Below are positions 24,254 to 33,066 of a stretch of DNA of 64,000 nucleotides, one piece after another; within the stretch, counting starts at the first letter, position 1; each line of letters opens with the position of its first letter. A program made the position numbers and the translations under genes. The notes under the pieces were generated by a model, which had not been told where the DNA came from, did no database searches, and saw only the letters and a list, made by a program, of their open reading frames with translations. Source of the stretch: Mycoplasmatota bacterium (GTDB lineage Bacteria; Bacillota_I; Bacilli_A; RF39; UBA660); NCBI GenBank assembly GCA_022771205.1, contig JALFCF010000005.1, positions 1 to 64,000 of the forward strand, read 5' to 3'.

Positions 24254-24928
24254 TTACTCTATCTCATTGACTTCAAAATTATCTTCATCAGTAATATTCT
24301 CTCCATTTTTAATATCAGCTTCTTGATAATCTTCATATTTCAAAACAGACTCATCATCATTAGATTTTGATTCAAAAATATTAAAAGCTTCCTCTTTATA
24401 ATTTAAAACATTTTCTCCAATCAAACTCTCTAAAATTTTATCATGATATTCAATAGAGCGTAAAATATAACTCATATTATTAACAACTGAAACTAAATAT
24501 TTTTTAGGGATAAGAGCTTCGATTTTACAATAGTTAAAAACCATTTCAATAAAATACTCATTATCTACCTCATTAATTTCAATATATCCATTTTTTTTAT
24601 TATAATTTAATTTTTTTGAATAATAAGCCTGCTTATTAACTTTATAAGTATTTTTAGTATCATGAAAGTACCCAACAGCATCAACATATAAATAATAACG
24701 ATTAGCATATTTATCTTGTAAAAGAGCATTATAATCGTCTTTATTAACAAAGCGCATTCCACTAGGTACATAATATTGATATCCATCAAAATGAACATTA
24801 GCTAAATTAGTATCCTTTGACAATATCATGGATATATTATCTTCAAAACTAGTAGTACTCAAAGTTTGAACACTACATCCAGACACCAACATTAGCATAA
24901 TAGAGAGTAAAACTATTCTTCTTTTCAT
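24254..24928 (-). CDS. Predicted lipoprotein of unknown function
   Basis: A 224-residue protein with a lipoprotein signal: MKRRIVLLSIMLMLVSGCS, lipobox LVSG-C at Cys18. The mature part is rich in Tyr and Asn (FDGYQYYVPSGMRFV, NRYYLYVDAVGYFH) and ends in an acidic tail (GENITDEDNFEVNE). It probably sits on the outer face of the cytoplasmic membrane. GTAGGTG precedes the ATG. It heads the leftward cluster with the disordered protein, DUF948 and YtxH genes. No family assigned. Confidence 0.75.
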   Translation of the reverse strand: MKRRIVLLSIMLMLVSGCSVQTLSTTSFEDNISMILSKDTNLANVHFDGYQYYVPSGMRFVNKDDYNALLQDKYANRYYLYVDAVGYFHDTKNTYKVNKQAYYSKKLNYNKKNGYIEINEVDNEYFIEMVFNYCKIEALIPKKYLVSVVNNMSYILRSIEYHDKILESLIGENVLNYKEEAFNIFESKSNDDESVLKYEDYQEADIKNGENITDEDNFEVNEIE

Positions 24929-24984
24929 ATTTCACCTACTCTTACTACATTATACCAAATTTTCATTAAATGTAAAAATTTTTT

Positions 24985-25632
24985 CTATTTATTTACTGTT
25001 TTAGACACTTTGATTGCTTCTACACTATAAATCGGCATTCCCTTTGATGAAAAACGATCTTCATACTCTGTTGTAATCAAATTATCATCTGCTTCACGGT
25101 GTAAATCTAAAGTAAGATTCTTAAATACATAACGTGCTTCGCTAAAACTCATCAAAGAATAACAAAATAAATCCTCATTATCAGTTCGCATCCATATATC
25201 AAAATCGTCACGAAAAATATTAGAATACTTTTCTAAAAAAACTTTACTAGAAAGTCTTCGCAAATGATGACGTTTTTTAGGCCAAGGATCAGAAAAATTC
25301 AAATAAATACGATCTATTTCATGGGTAAAAACTTGATCAATTTCTAAAGCATCCATCCTAATAATAGCTAAGTTTTTTAAACTGCTATCAATCTTAGGAA
25401 GACACTTCGCAACAACGCTATCATATTTTTCAATGCCAATAAAATTAATATTAGGATAACGTTTTGCATTTTCCCTAATAAATTGACCCTTTCCCATTCC
25501 TATTTCAATATAAATAGGATTAGAGTTATTAAAATAATTTTGCCACTTTCCACAATATTGCTTTGGTTTTTGAACCAAAAAAGAAGATGAATTTAAGATT
25601 TCTTCTTTATTTTTAACATTTCTAAGTCTCAT
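24985..25632 (-). CDS. trmB: tRNA (guanine-N7-)-methyltransferase TrmB
   Basis: A 215-residue class I SAM-dependent methyltransferase forming m7G46 in tRNA. IYIEIGMGKGQFI is the SAM-binding motif I, IGIEKYDSVV the acidic loop, and LNFSDPWPKKRHHLRRL the TrmB catalytic signature; TEYEDRF near the end contacts substrate. Length is typical. It stands alone, transcribed leftward, divergent from a small plus-strand gene at 25703. Confidence 0.97.
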   Translation of the reverse strand: MRLRNVKNKEEILNSSSFLVQKPKQYCGKWQNYFNNSNPIYIEIGMGKGQFIRENAKRYPNINFIGIEKYDSVVAKCLPKIDSSLKNLAIIRMDALEIDQVFTHEIDRIYLNFSDPWPKKRHHLRRLSSKVFLEKYSNIFRDDFDIWMRTDNEDLFCYSLMSFSEARYVFKNLTLDLHREADDNLITTEYEDRFSSKGMPIYSVEAIKVSKTVNK

Positions 25633-25702
25633 AATATCACATCCATCATATATTATAACAAAAATATAGCTGCATGCATATAATAAAAAGGAGGATAACT
25701 TT

Positions 25703-25900
25703 ATGAATCAATTTCCATTTCCATACATTCCAAACTTCGGTATACCACCAATGCCTCCACAAAAAAACGACTCCAATTTTTACCAAGAATTAGAAAAATT
25801 AAAACAAGAAATAAATACACTAAAAAAAAGAATATCCAAACTAGAATATACAACTCAAAATGATTATTTAAAAAAAGAAGATGGAATGTATATGTTATGA
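25703..25900 (+). CDS. Small Pro-rich coiled-coil protein
   Basis: A 65-residue protein with an aromatic and proline-rich N-terminus (MNQFPFPYIPNFGIPPMPPQ) and a C-terminal heptad helix (YQELEKLKQEINTLKKRISKLE). A strong AAGGAGG lies ten bases before the ATG, and a terminator follows directly, so it is a single real gene. The layout recalls small spore-coat or surface proteins of Bacillota, but I recognise no family. Confidence 0.65.
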   Translation: MNQFPFPYIPNFGIPPMPPQKNDSNFYQELEKLKQEINTLKKRISKLEYTTQNDYLKKEDGMYML

Positions 25901-25924
25901 ACACAATTCAAGTGTTCTTTTTTG
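25899..25924 (+). terminator. Terminator after the 25703 gene
   Basis: GAACAC pairs with GTGTTC across a 7-base loop, followed by six T; the first bases overlap the TGA stop codon. Confidence 0.8.
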
Positions 25925-25978
25925 TTGATTATAAGGTTTTTATGATATACTAAATAATGAAAAGAAAGGATGATAAAT

Positions 25979-27292
25979 TTGGCAAAATTAGCACGTTTAA
26001 GTGAAGAAACATATGAAAATTATTTAAAAAAGCAACCAAAATCGCACTTCTTGCAATCCTATAGTTGGGGAGAATTAGCAAAAATAAAAAAAGGGTTAAC
26101 GCCCTATTACTTAGGTTTAGTAGATGATAAAAAAAATATTTTAGGAACAGCTCTATTATTACAAAAACATCTTCCCCTTAATTACTGTTATTTTTATTGT
26201 CCAAGAGGATATGTAATAAACTATGAAGATGAAAAACTAGTAAAAGAAATGACAAAAGAAATAATTAAATTTGCTAAAAGTAAAAAAGCAATTTTTGTAA
26301 AAATAGATCCTGATTTGATTTATAAAAATTACAATTACTTGGACGAAGAACAAAAACTTCCTTATGATATAAACAAAATTTTTGAAAATCTAAAAAAAAT
26401 AGGATATAAACATCTAGGATTTACTAAAAACTTTGAAACAATGCAACCAAGATATACCTTTAGAATAGATTTAAACCAAACACTAGAAGAGATAGAAGAT
26501 CATTTTTCCAAAACAACAAAACAAAGAATTACAAAAGCTAAAAAATTAGATACTTATGTAGAAATCGGCACCGAAAAAGACTTAAAAGATTTCTATCACT
26601 TAATGGCTTTAACAGAAACAAGAAAAGATTTTGTATCATATAATGAAGACTACTATAATACGCTATATGACATATTTAATGGCAGCAAAAATGGTAAAGC
26701 CACTCTATTTTTAGGGAAAGTAAATATTGATAGAACAATAAAGAAAATAAAAGAAAACTTAAAAACAGTAAATAATCAAATATCAATATTGCCAATTGAT
26801 AATTTAAGTAAAAGTGCTAAAAATAAATTAAATGAATTAACAAAACAAAAAGAAAATTACAATAAAGAAATAAAAAAATTTGAAGACTATAAAAAAGAAT
26901 ATGGTAATAACTTAACTTTAAGTGCACACATGATAATAGAATACGCTGATAAAGCATGGGTACTATATGCAGGAAATCACAATATATTAACAGAAACCTA
27001 TGTCAACTATTATACATATGAACAACACATCAAGTATTGTAAAGAAAAAGGATTAAAAGTTTATGATCAATTTGGTACCATTGGAGATTTAACAAAAAGC
27101 AATCCAAGATTTGGTCTACATGAATTTAAAAAGAAATTTGGAGGAAATTATATTGAGTTTTTAGGAGAGTTTGATTATATAACTAATAAACCAATGTATT
27201 TTATATTTACAAAACTAGTACCATTTTATAGAAAAATGATTAGAAACAAAAGCAAAAAGGAGATAGAAAATGAAGCTAAAAAAACTAAGTGA
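25979..27292 (+). CDS. FemX/MurM-type peptidyl transferase (copy 1)
   Basis: A 437-residue FemABX-family enzyme, which uses aminoacyl-tRNA to add amino acids to the stem peptide of lipid II. Two GNAT-like halves are seen: FLQSYSWGELAKIKKGLTPYYLGL and FYCPRGYVINYED in the first, and QRITKAKKL to DKAWVLYAGNHNIL in the second, interrupted by a charged coiled-coil arm (VNIDRTIKKIKENLKTV to NEEYKKEYG). It ends with FGLHEFKKKFGGNYIEFLGEFDY, the family C-terminal signature. The TTG at 25979 is preferred as start (MAKLARLSEE) because AAAGGA lies eight bases upstream, while the ATG at 25970 overlaps that site. It overlaps the next gene by 23 bases. Confidence 0.9.
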   Translation: MAKLARLSEETYENYLKKQPKSHFLQSYSWGELAKIKKGLTPYYLGLVDDKKNILGTALLLQKHLPLNYCYFYCPRGYVINYEDEKLVKEMTKEIIKFAKSKKAIFVKIDPDLIYKNYNYLDEEQKLPYDINKIFENLKKIGYKHLGFTKNFETMQPRYTFRIDLNQTLEEIEDHFSKTTKQRITKAKKLDTYVEIGTEKDLKDFYHLMALTETRKDFVSYNEDYYNTLYDIFNGSKNGKATLFLGKVNIDRTIKKIKENLKTVNNQISILPIDNLSKSAKNKLNELTKQKENYNKEIKKFEDYKKEYGNNLTLSAHMIIEYADKAWVLYAGNHNILTETYVNYYTYEQHIKYCKEKGLKVYDQFGTIGDLTKSNPRFGLHEFKKKFGGNYIEFLGEFDYITNKPMYFIFTKLVPFYRKMIRNKSKKEIENEAKKTK

Positions 27293-28565
27293 AAAACAAT
27301 TTAAAGAATTTGCAGATACAAATCCAGAAATCACTTTCTATCAGACAGTATCCTGGGCACATCTAAAAAAGAAAAATGGATGGAAAGCACATTATTTGGG
27401 ACTAGAGCAAGATAATACGATAATTGCAGGAAGCTTAATATTATCCAAAACTTTACCAATTATAAAAAAGAAAATGTTATATGCTCCAAGAGGATTCTTA
27501 ATAGACTATAAAAATAAAAATTTATTGAAAGAATTTACAAAGCAAATAAAAGAATATGCAAAAAAAGAAAATGCTATATTCATTAAGATAGACCCATATG
27601 TAGAGTACAAAGAACGAAACAATAATGGTGAAATTATAACTAACGGATTGGATAATAGCCTTGCTGTAACTAACTTAAAAGATTTAGGCTATAAGCATTT
27701 TGGCTTTAACTTAATGCAAGATACTCTTCAACCGAGGTGGATGCATGTTATAGAAACAGAAAACAAAACATTAGATGATGTAATGAAAGACATGGAATCT
27801 AAGACTAGGCAAATATTAAGAAAAAATGAACGTTCTGGAATTCATACAAGAGAAATATCAAAAGAAGAACTTCCAATATTTAAAGATATAATGCAACACA
27901 CAAGTGACAGAAGAGAATTTGTAGATAGACCATTATCTTATTATGAAAGTATGTGGAATTCACTTCATGACGACGGAATACTAAAAATCTTAGTAGCTGA
28001 AATCAATTTTGTAGAATTTGAAAAAAACACTAAAGAAGAACTAAAAACCAATGAAGATGAATTAAAAAATCGAATCTATAAATACGAAAATAACATTTTA
28101 AAAATGAACCCTAAAAAATATGAACAAAATAATAAGAAAAACGAAACAGAAATAGAGAGATTAAAAAAGCAACTAGAAAAAATAAAAGAATATAAAGAAA
28201 AATATGGAAACAAAAAATTATTAGGTGGTATTCTTTTCTTAATCTATGGAAATGAAGTATTATCATTACACGGAGGAACTCTAGATGATGTAATGCAATT
28301 CCAATCAGCATATACAATTCACTTTGCAGGAGTAAAACATGCCGTAGAAAATGGTTATAAACGCTATAATTTTTATGGGATTACAGGAGACTTTAGAAAA
28401 GAAAACCCATTATATGGACTATACTTATTTAAAAAAAGTTTTGGTGGACATGTCGTAGAATTAATTGGAGAATTTGATTACATTATTTCACCATTTTGGT
28501 ATCATACATATAATATTGCCTTCGCTGCTTATCACAAACTTAAAAACCTAAAGAAGAAAAAATAA
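27270..28565 (+). CDS. FemX/MurM-type peptidyl transferase (copy 2)
   Basis: A 431-residue paralogue of the gene before it, same architecture: FYQTVSWAHLKKKNGWKAHYLGL, LYAPRGFLIDYKNK, KTRQILRKNERSGI, a central coiled-coil insert (NEDELKNRIYKYENNILKM and onward) and the final GLYLFKKSFGGHVVELIGEFDY. AAAGGAG is nine bases before ATG 27270. Tandem Fem genes usually add successive residues of an interpeptide bridge, so this organism probably has a cross-bridge of at least two residues. The amino acids cannot be read from sequence. Confidence 0.92.
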   Translation: MKLKKLSEKQFKEFADTNPEITFYQTVSWAHLKKKNGWKAHYLGLEQDNTIIAGSLILSKTLPIIKKKMLYAPRGFLIDYKNKNLLKEFTKQIKEYAKKENAIFIKIDPYVEYKERNNNGEIITNGLDNSLAVTNLKDLGYKHFGFNLMQDTLQPRWMHVIETENKTLDDVMKDMESKTRQILRKNERSGIHTREISKEELPIFKDIMQHTSDRREFVDRPLSYYESMWNSLHDDGILKILVAEINFVEFEKNTKEELKTNEDELKNRIYKYENNILKMNPKKYEQNNKKNETEIERLKKQLEKIKEYKEKYGNKKLLGGILFLIYGNEVLSLHGGTLDDVMQFQSAYTIHFAGVKHAVENGYKRYNFYGITGDFRKENPLYGLYLFKKSFGGHVVELIGEFDYIISPFWYHTYNIAFAAYHKLKNLKKKK

Positions 28566-28573
28566 GGTAGAAT

Positions 28574-29063
28574 ATGGAAAACATAGAATTTGAATACACT
28601 GAACAAGGAGAATATGCTCCACGCAAGAACTATGAATGGGTAAGAAAAGAAAATGTTGCAATCATTGTACAATAGAAAGATGAGTATCTCTTTTTAGACT
28701 GAAACACAGTAAATTATAAAAACTCTCTAATTAGATAGTAATGAAGAAAAAGAAGAAGCTGTAAAAAGAGAATTAGTAGAGGAAACAGGATATTATGATA
28801 TAAAACAAATAAAACCCGTAACAGGTGTTAATATTTCCAAATTTTTTGTAGAACATAAATTACAAAATAGAGAAGCAATCTATTATCCATATTGAGTCAT
28901 TTTAAATTCAAAAGAACAAAAAGACATTTCAGAAAAGGAACAAAAAGAGCATAGCCTCTTATGGATAAATAAAGAAAATCTAGATAAAATAGATTTATTT
29001 GATAATCATCGTTATATGCTAGAAAAAGCTATAAACAAAAGAAAAGTACTAGTTAAATCCTAG
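28574..29063 (+). pseudogene. Decayed Nudix hydrolase gene
   Basis: The frame from ATG 28574 reads MENIEFEYTEQGEYAPRKNY, EWVRKENVAIIVQ, then TAG, then KDEYLFLD followed by TGA, and soon shifts frame. From 28734 another frame reads EEAVKRELVEETGYYDIK (part of a Nudix box), FFVEHKLQNREAIYYPY, TGA, VILNSKEQ and LWINKENLDKIDLFDNHRYMLEKA to a stop at 29061. The Gly-rich start of the Nudix box is missing. At least three stops plus a frameshift or deletion mark a pseudogene. The remnant resembles the Nudix domain inserted in LeuRS of this window. It follows the second Fem gene by eight bases and may once have been in that operon. Confidence 0.85.
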
Positions 29064-29072
29064 TGCTTTTTT
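29042..29072. terminator. Terminator-like hairpin at convergent gene ends
   Basis: AAAAGTACTAG (29042-29052) pairs with CTAGTGCTTTT (29060-29070), followed by more T. It separates the Nudix remnant from the convergent flippase gene. Confidence 0.7.
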
Positions 29073-30723
29073 TATTATGAAAAATATTAAATTTAGAAGA
29101 AAATCTATTACCAAATACCCTTTTCATAGATTTAGTATTCCACATATAAATAAAATAAATTACACATCCTACAACAACATAAATAACAATATACCCCAAA
29201 TTAACAACTCTAACATTTGTAGAAGGTAAAAATAAATCAACTAAAAATAAACCTATAACCATTAACATCGATCCACACACAATATCAATAAAATTCTTTG
29301 TCAAATCTTCATAATTAATTCTATATTTAAATTTCAATCGAATAATACAAATCATAAAAGAAACAAAATATCCAATCAAACTTGCTGTTATAACACCATA
29401 ATATGCTGGCACCCCCATTTTATAAAAAGCCATGATTAAATTATTATTTAATAAAAATTTCAACCCAACTCCAATAACTAAACTCCAAATAACCGTTTTA
29501 TAATCTTTTAGTACTTGAACAATTGAAACTGTTGAAGTAAACAAACCTATCATAAAACCCACAAATATAAAATATGACAGTACACTTGGACCATATTCAC
29601 TCACACCATAAAATACATTCCAAATAGAGTTAGATAAAAAACTAATACCCAATGTCATGGGTAAGGTAAAAAATAATAAAATACTAAAAGTTTGATTTAT
29701 TTTATAATTAACATCATTATAATCATTTTTTACAACACAACCAGTTAAATTAGGAATTAAACTAATAATAATTCCCGTAGAAACAGAAAGAACTATCATA
29801 TTAAATTTAGCAGCCCAGGTAGACAACATGCTCATAATAGTTTCAGCATCTTTAACACTAAAACCCGCATAGTTAACTAACCCTTGTACCACAGTAACCA
29901 TATCAATATAATTATAAAGAGATTTAAAAACGTCAATTAGAATAAATGGAATAGCATATAAAACGATCTTTTTAAATATCTGTTTATTAGTAATAATTGG
30001 TTCATTGACAGGACGTATTTTTTCATTAAATTTCGAATTATTTTGCTTTTTCTTATATACTAAATATAAATAAGAGGCTATCGCACCAGCTGTCGCTCCA
30101 AAAGCAGCTATACCAACAGCAGTAGTAATTGACAAATCAAATACTTTTAGAGCTAAAAAACTTCCTAAAATAATAATTAAAACACGCACTAGTTGTTCTA
30201 AAACTTGAGAAAAAGATGGATATTCCATGAACCTATGGCCTTCAAAATATCCACGATATATACTAAGAACTGGAACAAACAAAAGAGCGCTCGCAATCAC
30301 TCTAATAACAAGTGTAACATCAGAAATAGTATTACCACCAGACAAATCTCCCAAAACAGCATGTGCTATCCAAGGTGCAAACAACAAAAGTAAAAGAAAT
30401 GATACAAAACCTAATAATAAAGCTATTTTCTTTCCAATAACAAAGGCTCTTCTTTTAGCATTATAATAACCTAAAGTTTGATATTCAGACACAATTTTAC
30501 TAATCGCTAAAGGTATACCAGCTGAAGATAAAGACATAAATAAAAGATAAATAGTATAAGCATAACCATATAAAGCCCCACCACGATCACCAATAACCGC
30601 ATGAAAAGGAATAACATAAATTATTCCTAAAATTTTAGTTAAAACAATTCCAATAGTAGCAATAAAAGCTCCTTTTACTAGACCACTTTTAGTAACACTA
30701 GATTTCTTCTCTTTCTTCTTCAT
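29053..30723 (-). CDS. MurJ/SpoVB-type polysaccharide flippase (YtgP-like)
   Basis: A 556-residue MATE/MOP-superfamily membrane protein with about 14 helices. It begins with a Lys-rich cytoplasmic end and GAFIATIGIVLTKILGIIYVIPF, the TM1 motif of YtgP/SpoVB/MurJ proteins; YGYAYTIYLLFMSLSSAGIPLAISKIVSEY and YRGYFEGHRFMEYPSFSQVLEQLVR are characteristic. These proteins flip lipid II or other undecaprenyl-linked precursors. With two Fem ligase genes just upstream, lipid II is a natural substrate; a sporulation role (SpoVB) is the alternative. AGGAGG lies before the ATG. Confidence 0.9.
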   Translation of the reverse strand: MKKKEKKSSVTKSGLVKGAFIATIGIVLTKILGIIYVIPFHAVIGDRGGALYGYAYTIYLLFMSLSSAGIPLAISKIVSEYQTLGYYNAKRRAFVIGKKIALLLGFVSFLLLLLFAPWIAHAVLGDLSGGNTISDVTLVIRVIASALLFVPVLSIYRGYFEGHRFMEYPSFSQVLEQLVRVLIIILGSFLALKVFDLSITTAVGIAAFGATAGAIASYLYLVYKKKQNNSKFNEKIRPVNEPIITNKQIFKKIVLYAIPFILIDVFKSLYNYIDMVTVVQGLVNYAGFSVKDAETIMSMLSTWAAKFNMIVLSVSTGIIISLIPNLTGCVVKNDYNDVNYKINQTFSILLFFTLPMTLGISFLSNSIWNVFYGVSEYGPSVLSYFIFVGFMIGLFTSTVSIVQVLKDYKTVIWSLVIGVGLKFLLNNNLIMAFYKMGVPAYYGVITASLIGYFVSFMICIIRLKFKYRINYEDLTKNFIDIVCGSMLMVIGLFLVDLFLPSTNVRVVNLGYIVIYVVVGCVIYFIYMWNTKSMKRVFGNRFSSKFNIFHNKKSTRI

Positions 30724-30765
30724 GTCTTACCTCCTAATATTATTATCATATCATAAAACAAAATA

Positions 30766-30796
30766 AAAAACACTGCTACTTAACAGTATTTTTATT
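30766..30796. terminator. Weak bidirectional hairpin
   Basis: ACACTG and CAGTAT arms around 30770-30790 with T or A runs on both sides; one mismatch in the stem. It separates the flippase gene from cse60. Confidence 0.45.
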
Positions 30797-30845
30797 AAAC
30801 ATTTAAGTGTTTTCTCTATCAACCAATTTATTAAAAATTTCAAAA

Positions 30846-31016
30846 TTAATAATATACAATCATAGCCGAAAAACAAAATACTTGTTCATCACTAAAAACT
30901 CCAACACTAACTTGATATTTAATGTCAACTACATCTCCATCTAACCCTTCTAAAAAATCATTAATATCTACTTCTAAATCTTTTTCATCTTCTTCATCAA
31001 AAATTTTTACTTTCAT
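30846..31016 (-). CDS. cse60: CSE60-type sporulation protein
   Basis: A 56-residue ORF: MKVKIFDEEDEKDLEVDIND, then FLEGLDGDVVDIKYQVSVGV and FSDEQVFCFSAMIVYY. The start KVxxFDExxEKDLExxIN and the end VFCFSAMIxY match the CSE60 family, small proteins made in the mother cell under sigma-E in B. subtilis. Their function is unknown. ATG 31016 has a GGTGATA site. The gene is short and easily missed. It lies between the flippase and the PHP hydrolase genes, transcribed the same way. It adds to the evidence for sporulation. Confidence 0.85.
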   Translation of the reverse strand: MKVKIFDEEDEKDLEVDINDFLEGLDGDVVDIKYQVSVGVFSDEQVFCFSAMIVYY

Positions 31017-31070
31017 ATTATCACCAAAATAAGTATAAAAAAAATTTTCAACATATTTTGTTGAAAATTC

Positions 31071-31961
31071 TTACATCAACCAATCTAATAAATCATTAAT
31101 ATAATTATCAGATGTTTCTAATTCTTCTCCTACAAGACCAATTACCGGATGCATACCATCAAAGTTATGAAAATCAGAACCAATAGTAGTTTTCAAGTTA
31201 TTTTCTTTAGCAAATTTATTCCAAAATTGAATCTCATTAATTTTATTATTATCTTTATCAACATAAACGTAATTAGATTCGATACCATCAGCTTGCATAT
31301 CTTGCACTAATTTTAAAACATCTTCAGGCATAAAGTTATCTTCATATTTATAAGCAACAGGATGAGCTAAAATAACTTTTCCACCAGCATTATGTATTAA
31401 CTCAGATGCTTCAACCGGAGTAATAGTTGCTTTTTTAACGTATGCAGGACAGCCTTCATTCATAATACTCTCAATAAACTCTCCTTTATCAGGAATATGT
31501 CCAAAAGTTTTTAATAAAGATTCATGATTATCAGGATTATTTATAATATCAAAATAAATATGTGCCTTTGTAACAGCTTCAATCTTATCAAGTTCTTCAA
31601 CATTTACTTTATATCCTAAATCATTTAACTTAACAGACACATTATATAAATAATCATGTCTAGTATTTCTTAATTCAAATAATTTTTGTACTAACTCATT
31701 ATTTTTCATATCAAAATTATAGCCTAAAACATGAAAGCCACATTTTTTATTCTTAGTAGAAATTTCAACAGCAGGAATAATTTTAATATTTTTGTCCTTT
31801 GCATATTGAAACAACTCATCATCATAAGCATCTATCGTATCATGATCAGCAATTGCAACAACACTAACACCATTTTTTGAAGCTTCATCGATAACTTGCT
31901 TAGGAGATAAGTCTCCATCAGAACAATTTGTATGAATGTGTAAATCTAATAATTTTTTCAT
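31071..31961 (-). CDS. PHP-domain phosphoesterase (TrpH/RNase AM-like)
   Basis: A 296-residue metal-dependent hydrolase. LDLHIHTNCSDGDLSPKQVIDEA (HxH motif), AIADHDTIDAYD, PAVEISTK, GFHVLGYNFD, LAHPVAYKYED and the final TIGSDFHNFDGMHPVIG are the metal-binding blocks of the TrpH/YciV group. E. coli members are 3',5'-nucleoside bisphosphate phosphatases or 5'-3' exonucleases on small RNA. The start is ATG 31961 (MKKLLDLH); the GTG five codons upstream forms part of the GAGAGG ribosome site. Confidence 0.9.
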   Translation of the reverse strand: MKKLLDLHIHTNCSDGDLSPKQVIDEASKNGVSVVAIADHDTIDAYDDELFQYAKDKNIKIIPAVEISTKNKKCGFHVLGYNFDMKNNELVQKLFELRNTRHDYLYNVSVKLNDLGYKVNVEELDKIEAVTKAHIYFDIINNPDNHESLLKTFGHIPDKGEFIESIMNEGCPAYVKKATITPVEASELIHNAGGKVILAHPVAYKYEDNFMPEDVLKLVQDMQADGIESNYVYVDKDNNKINEIQFWNKFAKENNLKTTIGSDFHNFDGMHPVIGLVGEELETSDNYINDLLDWLM

Positions 31962-32010
31962 ATATAAACCTCTCACAATTTATAAAACATTATACCATTA
32001 TACTTAACTA

Positions 32011-32039
32011 TTGCAAATAGTTACAGAAAATGATATAAT
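32011..32039 (+). promoter_or_regulatory. Promoter of the HipA-like kinase gene
   Basis: TTGCAA (32011-32016), 17-base spacer, TATAAT (32034-32039). Transcription should start near 32046, only about five bases before the AGGAGG ribosome site, so any start codon further upstream is excluded. Confidence 0.75.
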
Positions 32040-32064
32040 ATGCACCAAAAAGGAGGGGGTCAAA

Positions 32065-32949
32065 ATAATAACAATTGACGATTCTTATAAATTATTACCG
32101 GATAAATTAAGAGGAAGAAAACCAAAAGTAAAATTAAGAAAAGATAATAAAGAATATATTTTTAAATATGGGTCTATAAACTCAGAAATTTGGGCAGAAC
32201 TAATTGCAGAACAATTAGGTATACAAGTTGGAATAGACATGGCACATTATGAAATAGCATCATATAAAAATACAATAGGACTACTAACTAATAGTTTTAT
32301 AAAACCAGGTGAATTAATTATTTCATCTGATTATTTAAAAAAAGGTATGCAAGCCATTTTAAGTGAAAATAATATAACAGCCAATCTAAAAAACAATTCA
32401 TTAGAAAATATAATACAAGCAGTATTTACTTATGATAATAGTATTGATAGTCCTAAATTATATTTTGAATTAACTAAACGATGGGCTTTTTATGGATTAA
32501 TAATGGAAAGTGACAAAAATGAAACTAATATAAGCTTTATTAATAGCTTATCATCTGGCTTAAAATTATCACCAGACTATGATAATTCATCTATGGCCGG
32601 ACTAAATAACAATATAAATCAAAATATTCAATCCTTAAAGGCAGGATATTCTATATATCATTTTACAGATGATATCAAATCAAATCTGCATAGAACCGAA
32701 AATGATACAGGAAATTTTCTTATAGACTTTAAAACATTTTCAGAAAAGCACCAAAAAGATTGTGAGAAAATATTAGAAGAATTTGAATTGATTAATCCTG
32801 ATGAAGCAATGGATAAAGTAGAAGAAATAAATAACGTTACAATTCCATGGGAAGTAAGATTTTGGGTAAATAGTACCATTAGCCAAAGGCACCAAGACAT
32901 GAAATCAATTTTTGAACAAAGTAAAGCAAAAACACAAATAAAACAATAA
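32065..32949 (+). CDS. HipA-like kinase-domain protein with apparent AUA start
   Basis: A ~294-residue protein similar to HipA-type Ser/Thr kinases: LPDKLRGRKPKVKLRKDNKEYIFKYGS (phosphate loop and strand), SEIWAELIAEQLGIQVGIDMAHYEIASY (HipA alpha/beta core), and KLSPDYDNSSMAGLN (DxDNS, corresponding to the metal-binding region). No HipB antitoxin gene adjoins. The frame has no ATG, GTG or TTG between the ribosome site AGGAGG (32051-32056) and the conserved region; ATA 32065 is at the ideal 8-base distance, with ATA 32068 and ATT 32074 as alternatives. The only upstream candidate, TTG 32011, is the promoter -35 box. The first usable downstream ATG would remove the kinase N-lobe. Confidence 0.75.
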   Translation: MITIDDSYKLLPDKLRGRKPKVKLRKDNKEYIFKYGSINSEIWAELIAEQLGIQVGIDMAHYEIASYKNTIGLLTNSFIKPGELIISSDYLKKGMQAILSENNITANLKNNSLENIIQAVFTYDNSIDSPKLYFELTKRWAFYGLIMESDKNETNISFINSLSSGLKLSPDYDNSSMAGLNNNINQNIQSLKAGYSIYHFTDDIKSNLHRTENDTGNFLIDFKTFSEKHQKDCEKILEEFELINPDEAMDKVEEINNVTIPWEVRFWVNSTISQRHQDMKSIFEQSKAKTQIKQ

Positions 32950-32978
32950 AAAAAGAAGAGATAATTCTTCTTTTTTTA
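32948..32978 (+). terminator. Terminator after the HipA-like gene
   Basis: AAAAAGAAGA pairs with TCTTCTTTTT across a six-base loop with further T residues; it overlaps the stop codon. The remaining gap to leuS holds a weaker GGAAGAT/ATCTTCC hairpin near 33007-33033. Confidence 0.8.
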
Positions 32979-33066
32979 ATTATGAAAAAACAATCTTAAC
33001 AACAAATGGAAGATATATTTGATAATCTTCCATCAAAATTTTAATTTAACTTTCATTTTTTATATA

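Noticed and set aside
28574..28900. Possible stop-codon recoding (TGA as Trp) in the Nudix remnant
   Set aside because: One TGA does fall at a Trp position, but a TAG and a frameshift with loss of the Nudix box are also present, other genes use TGG for Trp and TGA as stop. Decay is the simpler explanation.
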